DNA of 39,282 nucleotides, from positions 1 to 39,282 of the forward strand of contig CAINLR010000022.1 in the NCBI GenBank assembly GCA_903850425.1. The letters run 5' to 3'. The first letter of the stretch is position 1. Every line of letters begins with the position of its first letter. This document shows, one piece after another, positions 17,209 to 26,535 of this stretch. This DNA comes from an uncultured Verrucomicrobia subdivision 3 bacterium (GTDB lineage: Bacteria > Verrucomicrobiota > Verrucomicrobiia > Limisphaerales > UBA11358). The position numbers and the translations under genes are program-made. Under the pieces are notes generated by a model, which made no database searches, had not been told where the DNA came from, and worked only from the letters and a program-made list of their open reading frames with translations.

Positions 17209-18480
17209 TCAAGGCAGTCCGGGAACTTTTGGATCTTCGCCCTGCTTGATACAATCCACCTGCCGCACCCAGTCGCCGACCAGGAATCGCCAGGAGAATC
17301 CTCGCTCAGCAACCGAACGTCCGCGTTTGCCCATTTCGTTCCTCGACTCTGGGTCATCCGCCAACGCGCGGATGGCACCGGCAAGCAGGTCAGCACGTTC
17401 CGGCTCAACCACCACTCCACAGCGTTCTGTTTGGACAATTTCAGCCGACTCGCCGCGGCCCGCATAGATCAAAGGCACGCCGCAAGCCAGGGGGGGAATG
17501 GCTTTGGATAACCGCATTTTTCTGGCCGCCGGCAGATCTTTGAGAACAACCAGGGAAGCGTAGGTAATGGACATGAGGCGCGGCATCTCTTCGAACGGCG
17601 ATTCGCGAAAAAGGATGTTCTTCAAACCGGCGGCCTGGGCAGCTTGAATGAGGTCCGCTCGCACCGGTCCCTGCCCCACCATGAGAATCACAATATCCGG
17701 CCGATCAACGAGCAGTTTAGCGGCTTCCACGATGACCTCCAAGCCCTGATAATGAGCGTGCGTGCCGGCGTAGGTAAACACGGTGCGATCGCCGGTGCCT
17801 AACCGCTGTGCATACTCCGGGTCACGCGCAAGCGGCCGGAGCAAATCAATGTCGGCTCCATTGGGCAGAAAACTGGCCCGCGCTCGCGGCACTCCCCGAT
17901 GTTCAATGAAATGTTCAATGAAGGCATGGGTGACGGTTGTTACGGAAAGTGCGTTTCGCATGAGAAATCCTTCCAGATTCTTGGCCAGACCAATGAGCCA
18001 ACCCATGCCGATCCACTTACCTTCGCCGGAAATCTCCACCTGTAGATCCGGCGTATTGTAAACATAGGGAACGCCGCGCAGCACTTTGAGCATCCACGCC
18101 GGAAACGCCAGCGTCAGCGGTTGCGCTTCCACAAAGACCAAATCGGGGCGGCGTCCAAAGAGCAGGCTTGGCATCACTGCTAAAGTGAACGAGACATAAT
18201 TCACGATCCGCTTCAACGAACCTCTACCGGCCGCTGGGTAGAGCCAAACCCGCTCCACCGGGATGTCATCCACGGTGTCGCGCTGATGGAGCTTGCGGCG
18301 GTAGCCGGCAAAAATCCGGCCCAAAGGGTAGTTTGGCATGCCGGTCAATACGCGCACCTTGATTCCCAGTTCGCTCAACTCCTTCGCCATGGCGTGTAAA
18401 CGGATCTGGGGTGCGCCTGGCTCCGGGTGGTAGTATTGGGTCAAAATTAGAATATTTCGGATGGAACCGTTGTGTTTCAT
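17209..18480 (-). CDS. WbuB-like family 4 glycosyltransferase
   Basis: A 423-residue GT-B enzyme. The N-terminal domain has ILILTQYYHPEPGAPQIRL, then TGMPNYPLGRIFAGYR, a stretch typical of the WbuB (putative L-fucosamine transferase) group. The C-terminal domain has FTYAGTHAHYQGLEVIVEAA and PLACGVPLIYAGRGESAEIV, the nucleotide-sugar binding region. It is probably cytoplasmic and membrane-associated and would add one of the amino sugars made by the neighbouring dehydratase/aminotransferase. Start at ATG 18480; an in-frame TTG nine bases upstream is less likely. Confidence 0.88.
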   Translation of the reverse strand: MKHNGSIRNILILTQYYHPEPGAPQIRLHAMAKELSELGIKVRVLTGMPNYPLGRIFAGYRRKLHQRDTVDDIPVERVWLYPAAGRGSLKRIVNYVSFTLAVMPSLLFGRRPDLVFVEAQPLTLAFPAWMLKVLRGVPYVYNTPDLQVEISGEGKWIGMGWLIGLAKNLEGFLMRNALSVTTVTHAFIEHFIEHRGVPRARASFLPNGADIDLLRPLARDPEYAQRLGTGDRTVFTYAGTHAHYQGLEVIVEAAKLLVDRPDIVILMVGQGPVRADLIQAAQAAGLKNILFRESPFEEMPRLMSITYASLVVLKDLPAARKMRLSKAIPPLACGVPLIYAGRGESAEIVQTERCGVVVEPERADLLAGAIRALADDPESRNEMGKRGRSVAERGFSWRFLVGDWVRQVDCIKQGEDPKVPGLP

Positions 18481-18529
18481 TAGCAGCAATAGATGCTTAC
18501 GAGGAGGTGTGCAAGCCTAAGATAAACTC

Positions 18530-19816
18530 CTATTTTATACCCGCGGAAGGATTCATTTGCTGCAAATCAAATATAGGCACTCCTTTTGCCGAAAACTTCC
18601 GGATCTCCTCGTTGCTCATCATGCGCTTGCATACCACGATGGCATCAGCCTGGGCACAAGCTTCTTCCGCTGTATCCACAAGGATGCGGGCCAGATGAGG
18701 CAGCCGCTCCATCACATGCGCCATGTTAGCCCCCACCAATCGGTGTGGATCCAGATCGGGGTCGTAGATTTTTATTTCGAATCCCTTGCCCAGCAGACGC
18801 TCGGCGACCTCGACATGCGCGCTCTCTCGCAAGTCATCACTGCCAATTTTGAAACTCAGCCCGATGAAGCCTAGGCGGCGCCCAGAATTGGCCAAGATGG
18901 TCTCGATGGCTTGTTCAATCCGCCGCCGGTTGCTGGGCAGGACGGACGAAAGCAGCGCCAGTGGCTCATGGTGCTCCCGCGCGAGCGCCTCCAAAGCACG
19001 CAGATCCTTGGGGAGGCAAGACCCGCCAAAGGCGAACCCAGGCCGCAGGTAAACCGGAGAGATGTTCAAGATTTTATCTTCCGTCAGGAGTTTCATCACT
19101 TGGCGCCCATCCGCGCCAATGAGCGAGGCCAAGGTGTCAATTTCGTTGGCGAAGGCGATCTTCAAAGCATGAAAGGCGTTGCAACTGTATTTAAAAATGG
19201 AGGCGGTCTCGAGGCTGACCTTGTAACGCGGGGCTTGAATCGACTCATACAGGCTTAAGGCGTGCGTCAGCGACGCCGGGTCATCACCGCCAACAACCAG
19301 CAAAGGCGGGTTAAAAAAATCCGCAATCGCAGTGGTTTCCCTCAACAATTCGGGGTTCATGACCAACCGCAGCTTGTCTGCTCCCTCTCGGGGTTGTGTC
19401 TCGGTTTGAATTTGCCGAATAACGGGGGCCAGCGCGGTAGAACGCACCACCACCGTGAGCGGCGACGGTCGGGTCAGCACTCCACGAGCGATGGACTCAA
19501 AAACGCGTTTCAAGGCCCGGGCATCGATGACGCCATTGGGCTGGCTGGGGGTGCCGATGCAGACCATCGCCATGTCCGCCGCACGGAGGCCGGTTTCACC
19601 TTCCGGCAAAGCCATTTCTGCGTCAATCCGCCCAGCGGCGACGCCCGCGGCAATCAATTCATCGAGGCCTGGTTCTAACACAGGACTGCGCCCGGATCGG
19701 ACTGCATCCACCTTTGACAACATCAGGTCCACGATCGTGACAGTATGCCCCATTTTTGCCAGGCAGGCGGCGGTGACACAGCCGACATAGCCGGCACCAT
19801 AGATATAAAGTTTCAT
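18530..19816 (-). CDS. algD: GDP-mannose 6-dehydrogenase (AlgD-like)
   Basis: A 428-residue UDP-glucose/GDP-mannose dehydrogenase. It has GAGYVGCVTAACLAKMGH (NAD site) at 7-24, SPVLEPGLDEL, VCIGTPSQPNG, VVRSTALAP and NPELLRE, plus the catalytic cysteine Cys267 in RPGFAFGGSCLPKDLRAL. The RPGFAFGGSCLPKD form and GLSFKIGSDDLRESAHVE near the C-terminus match GDP-mannose dehydrogenases such as AlgD, which oxidise GDP-mannose to GDP-mannuronate, more than UDP-glucose enzymes. It is the first gene of the minus-strand operon running to 8573; a TACAAT box lies about 39 bases before the ATG, with no good -35. Substrate is inferred from similarity; UDP-HexNAc is less likely. Confidence 0.85.
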   Translation of the reverse strand: MKLYIYGAGYVGCVTAACLAKMGHTVTIVDLMLSKVDAVRSGRSPVLEPGLDELIAAGVAAGRIDAEMALPEGETGLRAADMAMVCIGTPSQPNGVIDARALKRVFESIARGVLTRPSPLTVVVRSTALAPVIRQIQTETQPREGADKLRLVMNPELLRETTAIADFFNPPLLVVGGDDPASLTHALSLYESIQAPRYKVSLETASIFKYSCNAFHALKIAFANEIDTLASLIGADGRQVMKLLTEDKILNISPVYLRPGFAFGGSCLPKDLRALEALAREHHEPLALLSSVLPSNRRRIEQAIETILANSGRRLGFIGLSFKIGSDDLRESAHVEVAERLLGKGFEIKIYDPDLDPHRLVGANMAHVMERLPHLARILVDTAEEACAQADAIVVCKRMMSNEEIRKFSAKGVPIFDLQQMNPSAGIK

Positions 19817-19954
19817 GCTTATTAAATTTCGGTTGTTGGGAGATTAAACGGTGATATTGTAGGCATTAAGTCGGCCGCTTTCGGCTACGACTCGCAGCGG
19901 GAATCATGCCCCAGCGATGTAGTTGGCATGGTTTTGGCTATTCTAAATATCAAT

Positions 19955-21652
19955 ATGAATTTTATGTCCATTTCGCGCAGAGTTTGGTTGGTTTCGCTCC
20001 TCGTGGTTGCGTTCTCAGCGCAGGCGACCGACTGGTATGTGGCCACGAACGGAGTAAACACCAACCCCGGCACTCTGGCTGCTCCGCTGGATATAGACAC
20101 CGCCTTCGGAACCATCAATCGAAGTGCGCCCATCATTCCGCCCGTGTTGGCCGGTGACACCATCTGGCTCCGGGGCGGAACTTATGTGAGCAAGGCCAAT
20201 TCTGCGACCAATGATCTGCGCGGGTCGTTCACCCTTCTGAATAACACAAACGCCTCGCAATACAGCATTGTCGGCACCAGCAATAGTCCAATCATCATCC
20301 GCAACTACAACAATGAGCGGGCCGTTCTGGATGGAAATCTTTATGTGGCGACGAAAAATCTCTGGTTTTGGGGGTTGGAAATCACCGACAGCGAGGTGCT
20401 GCCGGTTACAATTACACGGGCGGCCGGAGATGCTGCTATCAGCGCTGGAACTTATAAGGCGGCCAACCTCAATCTTTATGGAAGTGGGAACAAGTTTATC
20501 AACTGCATTTTCCATGACTGTCCACAAAGCGCCTCGGCCAAGGGTGATTACAATGAGATTTATGGCACCTTGTTTATTGACAATGGCCGCTGGTCAATGG
20601 ACTACTCAAGCGGACATGGCTTATATGCGCAAGGTTCTTCTCCCTTTTCGTGGACTAAAGTAAATGATTGTGTTTTTGCCAACAACGCCTTGAACGGTTG
20701 TCAGCTTTATTCAGCTTTGGACGCGAACATTAATAATTATCAGATGACGGGAAATCTATTTTTACGTAACGGCAACGGCGTGCCGGGCGGTGTGGAGTTT
20801 GTTGAAGGTTCCGGGTCTGGTTGCACCAATCTGGTATTCAAGAACAACGTGATGTTGGGCAATGCATCCGACAGCGCCACGTTCGGCGGGAGCGCCACAC
20901 TATTGGTAAACGCAGACATAGAACAAAATTGTTTCTACAATCTGCCGGTCAATTTCTATTCGTTTACAGGGCTTACGATGTTGTCAAATCTAGTTGACAA
21001 CGCCAACAGTTTTTTACTAGTTCAGTCCAACTATTTTGGAGCCGTTTGGGATTACAACAACTATTATTTCAGCAGCCCGACGCCGGTTACGATGGATTTT
21101 TATCCCAGCGGTGGTGCCGCCTATTTGACTCACGCCCAATGGGTCGCATACTCAGGCTTTGACGTTCACTCCACTGTGGCCGCCACTTTGACCAATCCCA
21201 GTGTGATTGTCCGATCGAATCAATGGGAAGTCGGGCGTGGATCCATCACCATTGTCAACCCCCGGAGCAACGGCGTAGTCAATGTTGACCTTTCCGGCAT
21301 CGGACTGGCCAAAGGTCAGACTTATGTGATTCATCCGGTTCAGGACTTCTTCGGCTATTGCCTTACCAACACCTACGTTGGCACGCCGGTTGCCATTCCG
21401 ATGACCAACTGGCACTGCTACACACCAATGTCGCTGGTAAATGCGATCACCAATCAGGTCTGGCTGACCAATGTGAACGGCGAGTCAATTGTAAATAGCA
21501 ATTATTCGACAATGATACCCATTGTGGCCAATGGCGGTTTAATCAGCACATTTCCGGCCTTTGGCGCGTTTGTGGTGGTGCCCATCCCTTTAGTATTGTT
21601 AGCCCCGCCCACGGCGTTAATCATTTACACCAATAAACATGTCAATCCTTAG
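19955..21652 (+). CDS. Secreted beta-helix-like protein
   Basis: A 565-residue exported protein. The signal peptide is ISRRVWLVSLLVVAFSAQA, with the mature part starting TDWYVATNGVNTNPGT, a beginning typical of pectate-lyase-like or DUF1565 right-handed beta-helix proteins (WYVATNG, PGT...PL, TIWLRGGTY). Repeated short Asn/Gly-rich strands (IIIRNYNNERAVLDG, NLYGSGNKFINCIFHDC, KVNDCVFANNALNGCQ) fit a parallel beta-helix. No catalytic residues can be assigned, so lyase activity is only possible. ATG 19955 is chosen; 19964 and 19928 are alternatives. It is the only + strand gene between two minus-strand polysaccharide clusters, and its 3' end overlaps the convergent CapK-like gene by 11 bases. 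It may trim or bind the polysaccharide. Confidence 0.75.
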   Translation: MNFMSISRRVWLVSLLVVAFSAQATDWYVATNGVNTNPGTLAAPLDIDTAFGTINRSAPIIPPVLAGDTIWLRGGTYVSKANSATNDLRGSFTLLNNTNASQYSIVGTSNSPIIIRNYNNERAVLDGNLYVATKNLWFWGLEITDSEVLPVTITRAAGDAAISAGTYKAANLNLYGSGNKFINCIFHDCPQSASAKGDYNEIYGTLFIDNGRWSMDYSSGHGLYAQGSSPFSWTKVNDCVFANNALNGCQLYSALDANINNYQMTGNLFLRNGNGVPGGVEFVEGSGSGCTNLVFKNNVMLGNASDSATFGGSATLLVNADIEQNCFYNLPVNFYSFTGLTMLSNLVDNANSFLLVQSNYFGAVWDYNNYYFSSPTPVTMDFYPSGGAAYLTHAQWVAYSGFDVHSTVAATLTNPSVIVRSNQWEVGRGSITIVNPRSNGVVNVDLSGIGLAKGQTYVIHPVQDFFGYCLTNTYVGTPVAIPMTNWHCYTPMSLVNAITNQVWLTNVNGESIVNSNYSTMIPIVANGGLISTFPAFGAFVVVPIPLVLLAPPTALIIYTNKHVNP

Positions 21653-23081
21653 AACCACGCTTGTATCGAACGTGGTTGCCCTGCTGTAGCCTTTCGATGT
21701 CCAACGCAGGCAAGTTGCAAATGACCGCACGGAACTTCCCGTTTCCGGTTCGTGGGATGTCAGCCAACGCCTCCAATGTGACCTGAACTTCTCCCAGGCG
21801 TTCCTGTAACCGGGAAACCAACAACTGCGCATCTGATGCTGTCAAGCTGCCGACCGGCACATAGCGCACCGTGAACCGGTTCAAATGGGTTTGAATGATC
21901 TGGGCCTCCCGGATGGGAAGATTCGCCTTAAAAACTGGGTCCAAACGACCGATCCTTGTGCCGTTTGGTGTGTAAAGCACATCGTCATTGCGCCCCTCCA
22001 CCGTGGCCAGCACCGGCAGGCTGCGTCCGCACCGACAAGGGGTTTGGTTTTGAGGAAATGCACCGCGATCTCCAACCCGGTAGCGGATCAGCGGCATGTC
22101 GAGATTAAGTAGCCCGGTGCCAATGAACTCACCCGACCGGCCCGGAGCCACCGGTTCAGTTCCCTCGACTACCTCCAGGACGGACGCGTCCGGCCACAAG
22201 TGCAGCGAACCGGCCTCACACTCGCTCGCGTTGACAACATTTTCACACATGCCATAAGTTTCCCGCACCGGACAGTGGAAGGCATCGGCAATCGCCTGGC
22301 GTTGATAGTCGTAAACCGGCTCGGCATTGGTAACAGCCACCCTGAGTGTTGGGAGCGATAGTCCGCTGCGCAAGACTTCTATGGCCACGGCGTATAAGGA
22401 CGACGTGTAACCCACCAAATACTCCGGCTGGAACGAGTGAAGAGCTTCGACATAATGAGGGATTAAATCGGGAGCCAAGTGGTAGGAGGAAAAATAGAGT
22501 TGCTTCAGCCCCTGGTTCCAGATCCAGAATGGAGGCTTTCGTTGCCTCGCAGGCGTTACCAGTTGTCCGCCGAAAATAGCCCAGCGGGTGTGCCGATTCA
22601 CTCCATGCCAGCGGCGCCACCGGGCCTCCATGAGGGCGTAACTCGCTTGAACGGTTCTCCGGCTGAACCACAAATCGAGCGGCTTGCCCGTGGTTCCGCT
22701 GGTGTGCTCATAAAACATGCGCCGGGGATTGGCATCTTCAGCCAGAAATTGCAGCGGCTGGGATCGAATCGTTTCTTTTTCGAGGATGGGCCAATTGGCC
22801 AGGTTCTCCCATTCGCTCCGGTGCCCCTCAAGCTGGCGTTTCTTCCAATAGTCGCGATAATAAGGCACTTGGGTCGCAGCCCGGTTCAGGATGTAAGTCA
22901 ACCGCTCCTGTTGCCATTTGTCCCATTGGACTTTCGTCCAGGTTTCTCGATCTAATGCCTCGACCACCAAGCGTTCGCTCCCGGGGCCATAGCGCCACCA
23001 CTGGAGCTGATAACCACGCAGGCTGGCAGCAGCGGCTCGCAAATGCACCGGCAACCGATGATAGAGGGGCAGCAGGTTCAT
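21642..23081 (-). CDS. CapK/PaaK-like adenylate-forming protein
   Basis: A 479-residue member of the phenylacetate-CoA ligase/CapK family. It has the nucleotide-binding EHTSGTTGKPLDLWFSRRT near 125-143, the YGMCENVVNASEC segment and LIRYRVGDRGAF further on, and a C-terminal domain with IPRTGNGKFRAVI, where a conserved Lys acts in adenylation. CapK-type proteins are regularly found in capsule and exopolysaccharide clusters and probably activate a small acid for attachment to the polymer; the substrate is unknown. A CPCRCGRSLP motif suggests a bound metal, seen also in other PaaK relatives. It is the last gene of the right-hand cluster, 20 bases after the preceding glycosyltransferase. Confidence 0.85.
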   Translation of the reverse strand: MNLLPLYHRLPVHLRAAAASLRGYQLQWWRYGPGSERLVVEALDRETWTKVQWDKWQQERLTYILNRAATQVPYYRDYWKKRQLEGHRSEWENLANWPILEKETIRSQPLQFLAEDANPRRMFYEHTSGTTGKPLDLWFSRRTVQASYALMEARWRRWHGVNRHTRWAIFGGQLVTPARQRKPPFWIWNQGLKQLYFSSYHLAPDLIPHYVEALHSFQPEYLVGYTSSLYAVAIEVLRSGLSLPTLRVAVTNAEPVYDYQRQAIADAFHCPVRETYGMCENVVNASECEAGSLHLWPDASVLEVVEGTEPVAPGRSGEFIGTGLLNLDMPLIRYRVGDRGAFPQNQTPCRCGRSLPVLATVEGRNDDVLYTPNGTRIGRLDPVFKANLPIREAQIIQTHLNRFTVRYVPVGSLTASDAQLLVSRLQERLGEVQVTLEALADIPRTGNGKFRAVICNLPALDIERLQQGNHVRYKRGSKD

Positions 23082-23101
23082 GTGACCGAACGATGGCCAA
23101 C

Positions 23102-24157
23102 TCAGAAAACACGCTTGCTGCCGGACGGAAGCAGCGATTGAAAGATATCAATCCATTGCGGAAGGACGACCGACCAGTCCATCGATTCCACAAGGCCACG
23201 GCCATGCAGGGACACCCGCGCTGCCAAAGCGGAATCCTTCAGCAAACGCCGGACTGCCTCGGCCATGCCCTTTTCATCGTTGGCTGGCGTCAGCAGCGAA
23301 TCCTGCCCATCGCTCAAGAGATAAGGAATCCCACCGACCAAAGTGCTGACCACACATAAGCCACAGGCCAGGGCCTCCATCACGCTAACCGGAGAGTTAT
23401 CCACGTTGGTGGTATTGAGAAAGATGTCGTTCCGGTCGAGCCACAGTGGAACTTCTGTCTTGGAGACCGGGCCGGGCAGATCAATGCGATCAAACACCTC
23501 AGCTGAGCGAGCGGTTGCGCGCAGGGCTGGTAAACTACCGTCTCTGCGGTCAGGTCCGATCATCGTCAAAGTTATGTCTGGAAATTCGCGCCGTAATCGG
23601 GCCACTACCTTTGGGCCGAGGGAGGGATTATAAATCTGGTGAAAGGCGCGCAGCCAGACCAGCTTGGGTTGCAAAGCGCTGCGTTGACGAAAGACGTAAG
23701 CCGAGAGATCCAAACCATTAGGCACCAACCGCAAGTCCTCCCGGTAAGGGTGCATCTGCTCTTGCAGGTAGCGCGAGGGCGTGGTGACCAAGCGTGCCCC
23801 GGCCAGCAAACCGCGCATGCGCTGCGGCCAGCGTTTGGCAAATCGCGGTAGATTTCCTCCGTGCAAGGTGAGCACATAGGGCTTGCAAACCAGCCGCAAA
23901 GCCGCACAAACACATTCGGCCAAAATAAAAGCGGGACCGCTGTAAACATCCACTTGCGCCACTTCGTAATCCCGCCGCCGTCGCCATACCGTGGCCAGCA
24001 TGTCAAACAACCTAGCCAGACGGCCTGGTTTGTCCGAGGCGGTCAGAACACGGAATCTTCCATGTGCGGCCAAGCGCACGGCCAGATCTTCGCAGACGCT
24101 CCGTGTTCCCTCCGAGTGCGACAGGAAGTTACCTACGATTAGAATACCCGGGATCAT
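23102..24157 (-). CDS. Family 4 glycosyltransferase
   Basis: A 351-residue GT-B glycosyltransferase of the GT4 type. The start at ATG 24157 (MIPGILIVGNFLSHSEGTRS) overlaps the stop of the CapA-like gene as ATGA; the open frame extends 87 bases further but is not family-like. The N-terminal domain shows VDVYSGPAF and YVLTLHGGNLPRFA, then VPNGLDL at the domain junction. The C-terminal donor-binding domain has NTTNVDNSPVSVMEALACG and VVSTLVGGIPYLL. It acts on a lipid-linked glycan on the cytoplasmic face; donor and acceptor are not predictable. Confidence 0.85.
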   Translation of the reverse strand: MIPGILIVGNFLSHSEGTRSVCEDLAVRLAAHGRFRVLTASDKPGRLARLFDMLATVWRRRRDYEVAQVDVYSGPAFILAECVCAALRLVCKPYVLTLHGGNLPRFAKRWPQRMRGLLAGARLVTTPSRYLQEQMHPYREDLRLVPNGLDLSAYVFRQRSALQPKLVWLRAFHQIYNPSLGPKVVARLRREFPDITLTMIGPDRRDGSLPALRATARSAEVFDRIDLPGPVSKTEVPLWLDRNDIFLNTTNVDNSPVSVMEALACGLCVVSTLVGGIPYLLSDGQDSLLTPANDEKGMAEAVRRLLKDSALAARVSLHGRGLVESMDWSVVLPQWIDIFQSLLPSGSKRVF

Positions 24158-25365
24158 CTTGAGGATCGAATTCGCAGCCGCCCCAGCAACCACTGCCACA
24201 CCATCCGGCAATGTTCCCAGCGCAAGCGCCGGAACACCTGCCAAACGTAGGCGCAGTTTCCACGTTTCAAATGGAACATTAAGACCTTAAGTCCCAGCCC
24301 GGCGTTGCGCTCCGCACGCTGTTTTTCGAACAAGGTAGAATAATTGCTTTCCAAGTCGCCGCTGATGCGCGCCAACCGCTGAAGAATCCTTTCAGCTTGC
24401 TCACCGGTGGCCCACCGCACGCGCAAGTTCTCATCGGTCCACGTCGGCAAAACCAGCCCGCGACAAACACCCTCCCGGTCCAAATCGAAGAGGAATACGG
24501 CTCCCTCTTGCTGCTCACGAACCATTACTTCGGCCCTGACGTTGCCTTCTTGACAGTCGAACAGAAAATTGCCGAGGTTGTAACAGATGACCCGACGCCG
24601 GTCGTCAACCTGAACGCCTTGGATCACGTGGGCATGGTGCATCAGCACCAAATCCGCGCCAGCCTCTCGCAGCCGCTCGGCCACAAGTTTGTCCTCGGGT
24701 TTAGGATAATCGAGGAACATCAGTCCGACGTGAAGCGAAACCACCAGCACATCCACAGAAGGCCGGGCAGAACGCACGGCCGCCAAGACCGCCTCCGGGT
24801 CATATTCCCAACAGTAAGGTCCGCCAGCAGACTGTTTTTCTTTGGTTTGCCCGCAGCCGAGCCAGCCGATCCGCAAACCGCAGCAATCGGTTCGCCGCAA
24901 TTCACTGGCGGAAGCTGCGTCCTGCCCGGCTCCCACCCACGCCAAACCCGCAGACTGCAAGGCAGACATGGTGGAGTGCAAACCTTGCGGACCATGGTCT
25001 CGAATGTGGTTATTAGCCAGGTTAAGCAGCGTGAATCCCGACTGTGCCAATGCCTTGGCGGCTTCAGTTGGTCCGGTGAACATTGCCGGAGCCGAAGTGT
25101 CCGCCAATAACGGCGTCTCCAAATTGCCAAAAACAATTTGTCCCGTCTGGAGCATCGGCCGAATTTCATCCAACAGGGATCCGTAGCCGCCGCCAGCGGC
25201 GCTGTTTGCCACGCGCCCGGAAAAGCCGACATCCCCAACGGCCAACAACCGCGTGGTGGTTCCAACCGGTGCCCGCTCGAAGAGACGCAGCGCTAAAAGC
25301 TCAGGCAGGATCTCTGGTAAATAACGCGAAGCGGGGACGATATCGAAAAAAGGGTGCTCATCCAT
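24154..25365 (-). CDS. CapA-like metallophosphatase-fold protein
   Basis: A 403-residue protein of the PGA_cap/CapA family. Family motifs in order: LLAVGDVGFSGRV (about 40-52), FGNLETPLLAD (79-89), NLANNHIRDHGPQG (113-126), SLHVGLMF, DLVLMHHAHVIQGV and CYNLGNFLFD; the Asp, Asn and His residues form the predicted binuclear metal centre. CapA is best known from poly-gamma-glutamate capsule synthesis, but relatives occur in many polysaccharide loci with an unproved phosphatase or esterase-like role. No signal peptide is seen. The C-terminal 60 residues are basic and Trp/Arg-rich, perhaps membrane-associating. It is coupled to the following glycosyltransferase by a 4-base overlap. Confidence 0.87.
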   Translation of the reverse strand: MDEHPFFDIVPASRYLPEILPELLALRLFERAPVGTTTRLLAVGDVGFSGRVANSAAGGGYGSLLDEIRPMLQTGQIVFGNLETPLLADTSAPAMFTGPTEAAKALAQSGFTLLNLANNHIRDHGPQGLHSTMSALQSAGLAWVGAGQDAASASELRRTDCCGLRIGWLGCGQTKEKQSAGGPYCWEYDPEAVLAAVRSARPSVDVLVVSLHVGLMFLDYPKPEDKLVAERLREAGADLVLMHHAHVIQGVQVDDRRRVICYNLGNFLFDCQEGNVRAEVMVREQQEGAVFLFDLDREGVCRGLVLPTWTDENLRVRWATGEQAERILQRLARISGDLESNYSTLFEKQRAERNAGLGLKVLMFHLKRGNCAYVWQVFRRLRWEHCRMVWQWLLGRLRIRSSR

Positions 25366-25392
25366 AAGCCTGCGGTTTTGGGTAAAAGAGGT

Positions 25393-26526
25393 TCAACTAC
25401 CCTGAATCAATTTATCCAGCCATTCTGATTGCAACGTGACGGTTCGACCCTGCTCATATTTATAAATGAATCTCTGACGGCAACAGGTTGACATCTGGCT
25501 TCGCAAACCTCTGTTCTTGGCCAGTTTGATGAGACATCCCGCCAAGGCAAGTGAATCTTCCGGTTTAAACAAAAGCCCGTCCACGCCATCCCGAACAATT
25601 TCAACTATTCCACCCGTTGCCGAACCCACCACGGGGGTGCCGACCGCCATGGATTCGATATTCACCAATCCAAAGGCTTCGCACCGGCTGGGCACGAGGG
25701 TTGCCCACGCCTGTCGCATTTTCTCCAGCACTTCGGTGTGCGGCACTTTCCCCGAAAATAAACAATGGTTCTGAACCCCGAGTTCCCCGGCCAAACGTTG
25801 GCAGCTTTCCCGGGTGGGTCCGTCGCCGACAAACTCGACTGAGATGTCGAGATCACGCCGCACCACCTCCGCAACCGCCCGCACCACCACATCCTGACCT
25901 TTGGACCAGGCAAAGCGCCCCACGCACAGGAATCTTGAAGAACTAGTAGTCGTTGATTCCGAAACAATCGCCCCGTTGGCAATAGGGTCTCGCAGGGAAT
26001 TGGCAAAGACGATGGACTTCTGTTCCGGCACGCCGAAGGTCGCCCCAAGGTCAAGCCGGGCGGCTGCCGAGTTGGCCACACTATGGGTGACACATTTATA
26101 AACGAGTCTGGCCCGTTGCCGCACCAACCAAAGGTAGAGGCGCTGGCTATGCGGTGTGTCCAGATCAATTTGCGACGAAAGCGTATGATACCAATGCACC
26201 CGAATCGGAACCCGCCGCAAAGTGCCGACGATCATCATAATGTTGGTCGAGCCGAAATTGCTGATCAAGCAGCCGGGTCGGTGCCTGACCACAAGCCTGT
26301 CGAAAAACAATGCGTCCGCCAGGCGGGTCGGACGCGGCGAAGGCCAGTGGAGAAGTTCGATTCTGGGATTAACATACTGGTCTTCACGCCGAACGCCATG
26401 CACGAGCAAGGAAACCGAGTAACCCCGTTCTGCCAACTCTCCGCCCAAAGCAGCAAAGTGGAGTTGGACAGGATTATCACCCAAGCTCGTGCCTATCAGA
26501 ATAGCTTGCTTCGGCGAGATTTGCAT
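25393..26526 (-). CDS. Family 4 glycosyltransferase
   Basis: About 377 residues from ATG 26526; a GTG at 26535, directly after the stop of the upstream gene, is equally possible. The N-terminal domain has GDNPVQLHFAALGGELAERG and HWYHTLSSQID. The C-terminal GT4 domain has FLCVGRFAWSKGQDVVVRA, EFVGDGPTRESCQRLAGELG and the donor-binding E-x7-E element CEAFGLVNIESMAVGTPVVG, followed by GGIVEIVRDGVDGLLF. It is a retaining GT-B enzyme of the repeat-unit assembly line, with unknown sugar specificity. Confidence 0.88.
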   Translation of the reverse strand: MQISPKQAILIGTSLGDNPVQLHFAALGGELAERGYSVSLLVHGVRREDQYVNPRIELLHWPSPRPTRLADALFFDRLVVRHRPGCLISNFGSTNIMMIVGTLRRVPIRVHWYHTLSSQIDLDTPHSQRLYLWLVRQRARLVYKCVTHSVANSAAARLDLGATFGVPEQKSIVFANSLRDPIANGAIVSESTTTSSSRFLCVGRFAWSKGQDVVVRAVAEVVRRDLDISVEFVGDGPTRESCQRLAGELGVQNHCLFSGKVPHTEVLEKMRQAWATLVPSRCEAFGLVNIESMAVGTPVVGSATGGIVEIVRDGVDGLLFKPEDSLALAGCLIKLAKNRGLRSQMSTCCRQRFIYKYEQGRTVTLQSEWLDKLIQGS

Positions 26527-26535
26527 CTTATCCAC

